64,000 bases of DNA from Kitasatospora gansuensis (lineage in GTDB: Bacteria; Actinomycetota; Actinomycetes; Streptomycetales; Streptomycetaceae): contig NZ_JACHJR010000001.1 of NCBI RefSeq assembly GCF_014203705.1, positions 2,108,001-2,172,000 of the forward strand, in the 5' to 3' direction. The notes beneath the pieces were generated by a model, which did not search any database, was not told the origin of the DNA, and saw nothing but the letters and a program-made list of their open reading frames with translations. The position numbers and the translations under genes were made by a program. Positions 57,897 through 64,000 of this stretch are shown piece by piece (position 1 is the stretch's first letter; the number at the start of each line of letters is the position of its first letter).

Positions 57897-58613
57897 ATGA
57901 CCGACCCCACCCCGGACACCCGGGCCCGGATCCTGCGGACCGCACTCGCCGAGTTCTCCGCCCGCGGCTACCACGCGACCTCGGTGCGGGAGATCGCCGA
58001 GCTGGTCGGGGTGACCAAGGCGGCCGTGCTCTACCACTTCCCGGCCAAGGCCGATCTGCTCGCCGCACTGGCCGAGCCGATGCTGGACAGCCTGGAAGCG
58101 ACGCTCGCGGCGGCCGAGCTGCGGGCCGACTCGGAGGAGGCCCGGTGGGCGGCGGTGGAGGGCATGCTGCAGGTCTGGCTGACGCACCGTTACCTGCTCA
58201 GGATCAACCTGCACGATCTCGCACTGGCCGCTCCGGGCCCGGGATTCGACCGCTTCACCGCCGCCATGCTGAAGGCCGGGGCACTGGTCGCCGGCCCCGC
58301 CCCGGACTTCGCCGGACAGGTCAGGGCGGCCCAGGCGATCGCCATGCTGGCCGACCCGGTGGTGCTGTTCGCGGAGGCTCCGACGGCGGAGCTGCAGGCG
58401 GCGGTGCTGGACGGCGTGCGCCGCCTGCTGGGCCCGGCCGAGCGGCCGCCCACCGCCCGGCGCGGCCGGGGCCGCCCGAGTGCGGTCGGCCCGGAGATGG
58501 CCGCCACCGCCCGGCGGCTGTTCGAGGCCGGTCGGACCGCCGAGGAGGTCGCCGCCGAGCTCGGTGTCTCCCGGGCCACCGTGTACCGCAGGTTCGGCGG
58601 CACCGGGCAATAG
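57897..58613 (+). CDS. TetR-family regulator with extra C-terminal resolvase-like HTH
   Basis: A 238-residue regulator. Residues ~8-55 are a TetR HTH (RARILRTALAEFSARGYHATSVREIAELVGVTKAAVLYHF in two blocks), and ~60-185 the ligand domain. After a basic linker (RRGRGRPSAVGPEM) comes a second HTH at ~198-235 (ARRLFEAGRTAEEVAAELGVSRATVYRRF), of the type at the end of Hin/Tn3 resolvases. Normal TetR proteins end near 190-200. TAGACT 6 nt before ATG 57897 implies a leaderless mRNA. It probably controls itself and the monooxygenase. Confidence 0.88.
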   Translation: MTDPTPDTRARILRTALAEFSARGYHATSVREIAELVGVTKAAVLYHFPAKADLLAALAEPMLDSLEATLAAAELRADSEEARWAAVEGMLQVWLTHRYLLRINLHDLALAAPGPGFDRFTAAMLKAGALVAGPAPDFAGQVRAAQAIAMLADPVVLFAEAPTAELQAAVLDGVRRLLGPAERPPTARRGRGRPSAVGPEMAATARRLFEAGRTAEEVAAELGVSRATVYRRFGGTGQ

Positions 58614-58641
58614 TGAGACATTTTTGCGTCAATAGTGAGAC
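58608..58641. repeat. 12-bp direct repeat at the TetR stop
   Basis: CAATAGTGAGAC at 58608-58619 and 58630-58641. The TetR stop codon lies inside the first copy, just after the resolvase-like HTH. It may be a recombinase-site remnant or a chance repeat. Confidence 0.55.
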
Positions 58642-58665
58642 GCGCTCGGTCGGTGCCCCCGGCCG

Positions 58666-59241
58666 TCACCGCCGCGGGCCCACCACGGCGTACAGCAGGG
58701 TGCCGACCGCCAGTAGCGCCCACGCGGTCCCGGTCGACACCGTGGTGGCGGGGGTCAGGGTCATCCAGCCGGCCGCCTCCCCGAGGGTGCCGGGCAGCGG
58801 CGGGGTGAAGAAGACCAACGCGAGCCAGCCGGTCGGCAGGGTCCACGCGTACTGCGCCCCGCACAGCGTGGCCCCGAGCGCGGCCAGGCCGACCAGACCC
58901 GCACAGGCCCGGACCACCAGCCCCGTGGTGGCGAGCTCCGGCCCCACCGCCTGGACCGCCAGCAGCGCCGCACCGGCGAACACGCCGACCAGCAGCACGT
59001 GCGCCGCCCGCCGGGGCACCCACCGGATCGCGGCCGTCCGGTCGAGCGCGGAATCCTGCCCGACCAGCCCGACGGTGGCCGCCGCCACGCTCGCGGTGAG
59101 CACCAGCAGCGCGACCGGCTGGTCCCCCGAACCGTCGACGCCACCGTCGACGAGGAACCGGACCAGCAGGGTGACGAGCGCGACCAGGGCGGCCGAGAGC
59201 GGTACCTGCCGTGAACGGGCGTACAGCGTCAGCCACCTCAT
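58666..59241 (-). CDS. ABC exporter membrane protein (small permease-like)
   Basis: A 191-residue hydrophobic protein with about six helices (AALVALVTLLVRFLVDGG, ALLVLTASVAAATVGLVG, HVLLVGVFAGAALLAVQAVG, LVGLAALGATLCGAQYAW, WALLAVGTLLYAVVG). No catalytic motif. It overlaps the upstream permease by ATGA and ends the sigma/ABC cassette. Confidence 0.78.
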   Translation of the reverse strand: MRWLTLYARSRQVPLSAALVALVTLLVRFLVDGGVDGSGDQPVALLVLTASVAAATVGLVGQDSALDRTAAIRWVPRRAAHVLLVGVFAGAALLAVQAVGPELATTGLVVRACAGLVGLAALGATLCGAQYAWTLPTGWLALVFFTPPLPGTLGEAAGWMTLTPATTVSTGTAWALLAVGTLLYAVVGPRR

Positions 59242-60638
59242 CGGGACTCCTCCCCGGTCAGAACCGCCAGCCGCTGGTAGTGCGCGCAGGAGAGGGCGGC
59301 GGCGCGCACCTCGGCGATCCGCGTACGCTGCTCGGCCGGCGGCAGTGCCGTCAGCTTCGTCCAGGCGGCTTCGGCGTCCGCCCAGAGCTTGACCGAGTAG
59401 CTGTCGCTGCCCTTCTGTTCCAGCGGCTGGATCCGCGGATCGTGCAGCGCCCAGCTCGCGGCGATGCTCTGCAGGGCGACGTCGCCGCTCCCCCCACCCT
59501 CGCGGTCGTTGTTCCCGCCGCAGTTCGGTGCCAGCCCCTGGGCGATCAGCGCGCGGGTCAGGTCCTTGCCGGTCGCGGTGGCGAGCTGCCGTTCGTCGAA
59601 GTCGACCAGCACCATGTCGGCGGCGAGCAGGCGTTCGCCGCCCAGCACCCGCAGCGTGGTGTCCTCCCGCACCGACGTCGGCGCCTGGTCGCCCAGGACC
59701 TCGTGCAGCACGCGCAGCGCCTCCCGGCCGCTCGACGCGAGCTCGGGCAGACGGGACCGGTTCGCCTCCGTCACGCACACCGGACCGTCGCAGACCGGAC
59801 TCGCGGCGGCCCGGTCGACCACATAGGTGTCGCGCGGGGCGGCCGGAAGAATCAGCATGGCCAGCGCCGCACCGGCCAGGACGGGCACCACCGCGAGCAG
59901 CCGGGCCCGTCGGGACACGGCCACCAGCAGCGCGAAGCCGGTGGCGAGCAGGCCGAGCAGCCAGAGCGTCTGGCCGAGGTGCACCGAGCCGGACAGGGTC
60001 AGCAGCATCTCCCTGGGCTCCACGGTCGTCGGCGACAGCAGACCGAGCCGGTTCGATCCGTGACCCGACGGCTGCAGTCCCTCGTTGTTCTGCCGCAGCA
60101 GGGCGCCCGTCATCGCCAGGAAGAACACCGCCAGGCCCGGCGGGGTGAGAACCGAGGGCAGAGCCCGCGCCACACCCATCCCGAGCAGGGCACCGGCGAC
60201 CAGGGACAGCGCCGCCACCAGCGAGATCGGCAGCCAGCCCAGCGGCAGGTAGCTGGTGGCGCCGAGGCCCACCTGGACCCCGCCCACCAGAACCAGCAGA
60301 CCGAAGCCCGCCACCAGCGAGACCGCCATCGCACCGGCGGGCAGCGCCGCACGGCGCCAGGCCGGCCGTGGTGTGGTCGACAGCAGTTCGGTCATCCGCG
60401 AGCGGGAGTCGCGCAGCCCGTACACCGCTCCGAGACCCACCACGAGGGGCCACCAGAAGCCCAGCAGGCTCCTGGTCCACAGCGCCATCGAGGTCCACTG
60501 CGCCGTCCACCCCGCGGTGCCCCGCCACCAGATCCCGTCGATCAGGCAGAACACCGCCAGGCTGCCGGCCAGCACCAGGACCCCGGGCCACGGGGCGGCC
60601 GAGCGCCTCAGCTCGATACCCAGTACGCGTCCGTTCAC
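59238..60638 (-). CDS. ABC exporter permease with C-terminal extracytoplasmic domain
   Basis: A 466-residue membrane protein. Helices at ~18-300 include GVLVLAGSLAVFCLIDGIWW, SLLGFWWPLVVGLGAVYGLRD, VSLVAGFGLLVLVGGVQVG and a final LLAVVPVLAGAALAMLILP. The ~165-residue C-terminal part contains paired cysteines (VCDGPVCV, NCGGNN), suggesting an exported domain. The GTG at 60638 overlaps the ATPase stop by GTGA; GGGGGGA precedes it. Confidence 0.82.
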   Translation of the reverse strand: MNGRVLGIELRRSAAPWPGVLVLAGSLAVFCLIDGIWWRGTAGWTAQWTSMALWTRSLLGFWWPLVVGLGAVYGLRDSRSRMTELLSTTPRPAWRRAALPAGAMAVSLVAGFGLLVLVGGVQVGLGATSYLPLGWLPISLVAALSLVAGALLGMGVARALPSVLTPPGLAVFFLAMTGALLRQNNEGLQPSGHGSNRLGLLSPTTVEPREMLLTLSGSVHLGQTLWLLGLLATGFALLVAVSRRARLLAVVPVLAGAALAMLILPAAPRDTYVVDRAAASPVCDGPVCVTEANRSRLPELASSGREALRVLHEVLGDQAPTSVREDTTLRVLGGERLLAADMVLVDFDERQLATATGKDLTRALIAQGLAPNCGGNNDREGGGSGDVALQSIAASWALHDPRIQPLEQKGSDSYSVKLWADAEAAWTKLTALPPAEQRTRIAEVRAAALSCAHYQRLAVLTGEESR

Positions 60639-61444
60639 CAGGTCCCCCCGGGCTGCTCGGAGTGGCTGAGCAGCGCCGAGTAGCCGCGCTCCAGCGGGCT
60701 GTCGCCGGGGTGCTCGGGGCCGCCCGCCGCGGCCAGCACCTCCGGGGTGCCCTGGTAGACCAGGCGGCCGTCGGCGAACAGCACCACGTCGGAGCAGGCC
60801 GCCGCGACGTCCTCGACCAGGTGGGTGGAGACGATCACGCAAGCCTCCCGGCCCAGTTCCTGGAGCAGTTCGCGGAACCGGAGCCGCTGCGCCGGGTCCA
60901 GCCCGGCCGTCGGCTCGTCCAGCAGCAGCAGGTCGGGGTCGTTGACGATGGCCTGGGCGATGCCCGCCCGCCGCACCATGCCGCCGGACAGGGTCTTCAT
61001 CCGGTGGTCGGCGCGGTCCGCCAGGCCCACCCGTTCCACGGCGCGCTGCACGGCCCCGGGGATGTCCGCCTTCGGAACCTCCTTCAACCAGGCCATGTAC
61101 TCGACGAACTCACGCACCGTGAAGCGCTTGTAGTAGCCGAACTCCTGCGGCAGGTAACCGATCCGGCGGCGCAGCGCCCGGAGGTCGCCGAGGCCGCTCA
61201 TCGACTTGCCGAGCAGCTCCAGTTCGCCCCCGGCCGGGCGCAGCACGGTGGCCAGCGCCCGGATCAGGGTGGTCTTGCCGGCCCCGTTGGGCCCCAGCAG
61301 GCCGTGGGCACCGATGCCCAGCGAGAGGTCGAGCCCGTCGACGGCCATCTTCTTCCGTCCGGCCCGCACCTGCAGGCCGCTGGCCCGGATCTCCCAGGCA
61401 TAGGTCCTCGGCGCGAGGTCGGTCGCGCCCGTCGTGCGTGTCAT
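60635..61444 (-). CDS. ABC transporter ATP-binding protein (exporter)
   Basis: A 269-residue ABC ATPase. Walker A GPNGAGKTT is near 54, the Q-loop YLPQEFGYYKRFTVREFVEYMAWLKEV region near 96, signature TLSGGMVRRAGIAQA near 148, Walker B LLLLDEPTAGLDP near 170, and the H-loop VSTHLVEDV. It energises the two following permeases. It lies 28 nt after the anti-sigma gene. Confidence 0.93.
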   Translation of the reverse strand: MTRTTGATDLAPRTYAWEIRASGLQVRAGRKKMAVDGLDLSLGIGAHGLLGPNGAGKTTLIRALATVLRPAGGELELLGKSMSGLGDLRALRRRIGYLPQEFGYYKRFTVREFVEYMAWLKEVPKADIPGAVQRAVERVGLADRADHRMKTLSGGMVRRAGIAQAIVNDPDLLLLDEPTAGLDPAQRLRFRELLQELGREACVIVSTHLVEDVAAACSDVVLFADGRLVYQGTPEVLAAAGGPEHPGDSPLERGYSALLSHSEQPGGTW

Positions 61445-61472
61445 ACGAAGGTCCCTTTCGAAGGGCGGAGGG

Positions 61473-62291
61473 TCAACGAAGATTTCGCGGCACCGCGTAC
61501 GCGCCCCTGCGGGCGATCACGGCGCCGCAGCCGAGCGCGAGGACCAGCCCCCACAGGGGCAGCTGCTCGGACCGCAGGGTGAGCGGAGCACTGCCGCCGG
61601 CCCAGACGGACACCGCGAGGACTGCACCCCAGGCGGCCACCAGCGCGGCGGCGGCCCGGGTCACCCCGATCACGCTGCCCAGCGCCAGGGCCGCCGAGGT
61701 GAACGCCAGCGAGGGCAGCAGCCACTGCGCGGCCGTCATGGCCCCGGTCAGCCGGCCCGCCACCAGCAGCAGCGGCAGGACGGTGACCAGGACCGCCGTG
61801 GTCCGTCTGAGCAGCAGCGGCAGCCCGGCCCGGGCGGTCGAGGCGGTGATTTCGTACGCCGGGTCCAGACCGCGCGACCAGGAGGCGGCCACGGCGCAGA
61901 GCGGCAGTACGGGGGCGGTCAGCAGCAGGAGCGGGGTGCCACCGAAGAGATCCAGTGGCCCGGCTTCGTCCAGCAGCAGCGCCAGCAGGGTGACGCCGAC
62001 GGTCATCGCCAGCCACGGGGCCGGCACCGGTGTCAGCCAGGCCGACACCCATCGCGGACGCCGGCGCCGCGAGGGCGCCTGGACTGCCGCGGCCAGCTGC
62101 GGTTCCAGACCGGCCCGGACGGTGTCGAGCAGGGTGGCCAGGCCGGGTGCCTCGGTGGCCGCCAGACGGGCTCGGCACTGCGCGCACCCTTCCAGGTGGG
62201 CTTCCAGGGCCCACAGGGTGTCCGCGGGCAGCTCCGCCTCGCCGCGTACGTAGTCGCCGATCAGCTGCGCCGACGCGTGTTCCACGCTCAT
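61473..62291 (-). CDS. Zinc-finger anti-sigma factor with membrane domain
   Basis: A 272-residue protein. An N-terminal zf-HC2 anti-sigma domain has the ZAS motif H-x3-C-x2-C (EAHLEGCAQCRARL, ~34-45). A basic linker (SRRRRPRW) and about six membrane helices follow. ATG 62291 overlaps the sigma stop (ATGA), the usual sigma/anti-sigma coupling. It probably holds the ECF sigma at the membrane until a signal arrives. Confidence 0.9.
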   Translation of the reverse strand: MSVEHASAQLIGDYVRGEAELPADTLWALEAHLEGCAQCRARLAATEAPGLATLLDTVRAGLEPQLAAAVQAPSRRRRPRWVSAWLTPVPAPWLAMTVGVTLLALLLDEAGPLDLFGGTPLLLLTAPVLPLCAVAASWSRGLDPAYEITASTARAGLPLLLRRTTAVLVTVLPLLLVAGRLTGAMTAAQWLLPSLAFTSAALALGSVIGVTRAAAALVAAWGAVLAVSVWAGGSAPLTLRSEQLPLWGLVLALGCGAVIARRGAYAVPRNLR

Positions 62292-62848
62292 GCCAGTGCC
62301 TCCCGCATCGCGATCCTGGCCCGGCGGGCGCGGGTCTTGACCGTGCCCTCGGGGAGTCTGAGCAGGACGGCGGTCTCCCGGACGGAGAGCCCGTCGAGCA
62401 CCGTGGCCTGCAGTACCTGCCGGAGCTCCGGCGCCAGCCGCCGCAGGGCGTCGCCGACGTCCCCGCCGACCGTCCCGGCCAGGGCTTCTTCCTCGGCCGC
62501 GGGCACCACGGCCCGTTCGGCGGCGGCGACCGGCGGCTCGGCGTGGTGGGCGCGGCGGCGGAACGCGTCGACGAGGCGGCGGGCCGCGATCGTCCACAGC
62601 CATCCGACGGCGCTCCCGCCGACCGCGCTGCCGGCGAACGCCCCGGCCGCGCGCCACACCGCCAGGTAGGTCTCCTGCATGACCTCGGCGACGACCTGCT
62701 CGTCCGCGCAGCGGCGGCGCAGCCGAACCGCCAGCCACGGCGACGTACGGCGGTACAGCTCGTCGAACGCCGCGCGGTCGCCTTTCGCGACCAGCCGGAG
62801 GAGGCGTTCCTCGTCCAGCTCGTCCAGTGCTCTCCTGCGTGTTCTCAC
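62288..62848 (-). CDS. ECF RNA polymerase sigma factor
   Basis: A 186-residue group IV sigma factor. Region 2 runs LRLVAKGDRAAFDELYRRTSPWLAVRLRRRC with EVMQETYLAVWRAA, and region 4 has LAPELRQVLQATVLDGLSVRETAVLLRLPEGTVKTRARRAR (two blocks). I chose GTG 62848; an upstream in-frame TTG (62932) would put the palindrome at 62892-62905 inside the gene. It is first in a coupled sigma/anti-sigma/ABC cassette and probably drives it. Confidence 0.9.
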   Translation of the reverse strand: MRTRRRALDELDEERLLRLVAKGDRAAFDELYRRTSPWLAVRLRRRCADEQVVAEVMQETYLAVWRAAGAFAGSAVGGSAVGWLWTIAARRLVDAFRRRAHHAEPPVAAAERAVVPAAEEEALAGTVGGDVGDALRRLAPELRQVLQATVLDGLSVRETAVLLRLPEGTVKTRARRARIAMREALA

Positions 62849-62890
62849 ACCAGCCAGACGCCCGATCCGAGCTGCGGGTTCTCGGTTCGT

Positions 62891-62906
62891 GGTGACGTAC
62901 GTCACA
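62891..62906. promoter_or_regulatory. Candidate Crp/GlxR-type site upstream of the ECF sigma gene
   Basis: GTGACGTACGTCAC (62892-62905) is a perfect 14-bp palindrome. With one flanking base each side it matches TGTGAnnTAnnTCACA at all but one specified position. It lies about 45 bp upstream of the proposed sigma start. Confidence 0.55.
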
Positions 62907-62944
62907 CCGCTGCGCCTGCGCAGGGCGCCCAAGCATCTACGGTC

Positions 62945-63057
62945 CAGGGGCTCGGGGAACTGCGAGGAGATCTGGCGTGCGGGTCACTGCGAAAGTGCCT
63001 GACCCGCTACGCATGGATCACCTTGCAAGGGTCGGCGTCGCAGTTCCCCGAGCCCTG
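62945..63057. repeat. Dispersed inverted-repeat element, copy B
   Basis: A 113-bp element with left end CAGGGGCTCGGGGAACTGCG and right end CGCAGTTCCCCGAGCCCTG (one C fewer). The interior shares TCACTGC-GAAAGTGCCTGACC, CTACGC and GTCGGCGTCGCAG with copy A (56486-56602). It sits between the sigma gene promoter and the zapE 3' end. Confidence 0.8.
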
Positions 63058-63074
63058 CCTTCCGAAGCGTGTGC

Positions 63075-64000
63075 CTAGGCGGCACTGTCGCGGGCCAGGG
63101 CGACCAGGCGGGAGACGGCGCGGAGGTACTTCTTGCGGTAGCCGCCCTTGAGCAGCTCCTCGGGGAAGACCTGGTCGAACGGCAGGCCCGACGCGGTGAT
63201 CGGCAGCTCTCGGTCGTACATCCGGTCGGCCAGGACCACCAGGCGCAGCGCCGTCGACTGGTCGTCGACCTGGTGGACGCCGCGCAGGAAGACGGCCTGG
63301 ACGTCGTCCAGCAGCGCTCCGTAGCGGCTGGGGTGGACGGCCTTCAGGTGCTCAAGGAGCGCGCCGAAGTCGTCCAGGGCCGCTCCCGGGGTGGCGGCCG
63401 CCCGCTCATCCACGAAGGCGTCGGTGTACGGCGGCGGGGCGGCCGGGAGGCCGCGGTGGCGGTAGTCCTGGCCGTCGATCCGGAGCGGGCGGAAGTGGGA
63501 GGACAGGCCCTGGATCTCGCGCAGGAAGTCGGCGGCGGCGAACCGGCCCTCGCCGAGCTTCTCGGGCAGCGTGTTGGAGGTGGCGCAGAGCTTCACGCCG
63601 TTCTCGACCAGACGGCCGAGCAGGGTGGAGACCAGCACGGTGTCGCCCGGGTCGTCGAGCTCGAACTCGTCGATGCAGAGCAGCCGGTGGCCGGAGAGGG
63701 TCTGCACGGCCTGCTGGAAGCCGAGCGCGCCGACCAGGTTGGTCAGCTCGACGAAGGTGCCGAACGCCTTCGGCCCGGGGGTGGCGTGCCAGAGCGAGGC
63801 GAGCAGGTGGGTCTTGCCGACGCCGTACCCACCGTCCAGGTACACCCCGGCGGGGCCGGACGGGGCGGGGGCCGAACGGCGGAACCAGCCCTTCTTCGCC
63901 GGAACGGCCGCCGCCGAGATCCCGGCCGCGAACTCCTCCAGGACCTGGACCGCCTCGTACTGGCTGGGCTGGGTCGGGTCGGGCAGGTAACTGCCGAAGC
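63075..64000 (-). CDS. zapE: Cell division protein ZapE/AFG1-family ATPase (5' end outside window)
   Basis: The last ~308 residues of an AFG1-like AAA+ ATPase; the start lies beyond 64000. Walker A GGYGVGKTHLLASLWH and Walker B LLCIDEFELDDPGD are clear, followed by VKLCATSNTLPEKLGEGRF (sensor 1) and FRPLRIDGQDYRHRG. The C-terminus ends at 63075. ZapE helps Z-ring constriction in E. coli. The minus-strand frame reads open to the window edge (…SYLPDPTQPSQYEAVQVL). Confidence 0.92.
   Translation of the reverse strand, partial: FGSYLPDPTQPSQYEAVQVLEEFAAGISAAAVPAKKGWFRRSAPAPSGPAGVYLDGGYGVGKTHLLASLWHATPGPKAFGTFVELTNLVGALGFQQAVQTLSGHRLLCIDEFELDDPGDTVLVSTLLGRLVENGVKLCATSNTLPEKLGEGRFAAADFLREIQGLSSHFRPLRIDGQDYRHRGLPAAPPPYTDAFVDERAAATPGAALDDFGALLEHLKAVHPSRYGALLDDVQAVFLRGVHQVDDQSTALRLVVLADRMYDRELPITASGLPFDQVFPEELLKGGYRKKYLRAVSRLVALARDSAA

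Overview
This is a high-GC, gene-dense chromosomal segment from a spore-forming actinomycete, most likely Streptomyces or a close relative such as Kitasatospora. The evidence is strong third-position G/C bias, many GTG starts, whiA, the gene order sufRBDCSU / ctaA-ctaB-tkt-tal-zwf-opcA-pgl / secG-tpiA-pgk-gap / whiA-yvcK-rapZ-uvrC, an in-frame TTA (bldA-type) codon in a regulator, and LAxTG surface proteins. No tRNA, rRNA, CRISPR array or intact insertion sequence was seen.

Layout. 0-4.3 kb: VOC and SRPBCC proteins, an acidic conserved hypothetical and an MFS exporter. 4.3-11.1 kb: the complete iron-sulfur assembly operon sufR-B-D-(Rieske ferredoxin)-C-S-U-sufT-like, with a CAAC-N6-GTTG SufR operator on the sufR start. 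11.2-16.5 kb: an ABC-2 exporter, two LAxTG surface proteins and a membrane acyltransferase. 16.5-19.7 kb: heme A synthesis (ctaA, ctaB) with two small conserved genes between. 20.1-26.9 kb: the oxidative and non-oxidative pentose phosphate operon tkt-tal-zwf-opcA-pgl.

26.9-30.6 kb is the most accessory-looking part: two tandem STAND/NB-ARC (NLR-like) ATPases, lying between pgl and an RbpA-family gene. They share an N-terminal RHIM/amyloid-like motif, an almost identical NTPase core and duplicated leaderless promoters, but their C-terminal sensor regions differ. 30.6-40 kb returns to core genes: rbpA-like, secG, the gap-pgk-tpiA glycolytic operon, whiA-yvcK-rapZ and uvrC.

40-46 kb: an amino acid/amine permease plus a Tat-exported flavin amine oxidase, a secreted GH18 protein, a TTA-containing ArsR-type regulator and a Rieske lipoprotein. 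46-56.5 kb: uvrA and uvrB flank a mycothiol-dependent enzyme, a metallo-beta-lactamase-fold hydrolase, a TauD-type dioxygenase preceded by a poly-cysteine leader peptide, TerC with a Mn2+ (yybP-ykoY) riboswitch, and TerD. 56.5-64 kb: a flavin monooxygenase divergent from an unusual TetR carrying a second, resolvase-like HTH; an ECF sigma / anti-sigma / ABC exporter cassette; and the 3' part of zapE. Two copies of a ~115-bp dispersed inverted-repeat element lie in this last part.

Regulatory signals are unusually readable. uvrB, uvrC and the first gene of the window carry RecA-NDp (PafBC-type) promoters of the form TTGTCAGTG-N8-TAnnnT, and many genes have a TAnnnT box 6-7 nt before the start codon, implying leaderless mRNAs. 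Function calls rest on family recognition by eye; no database search was possible.
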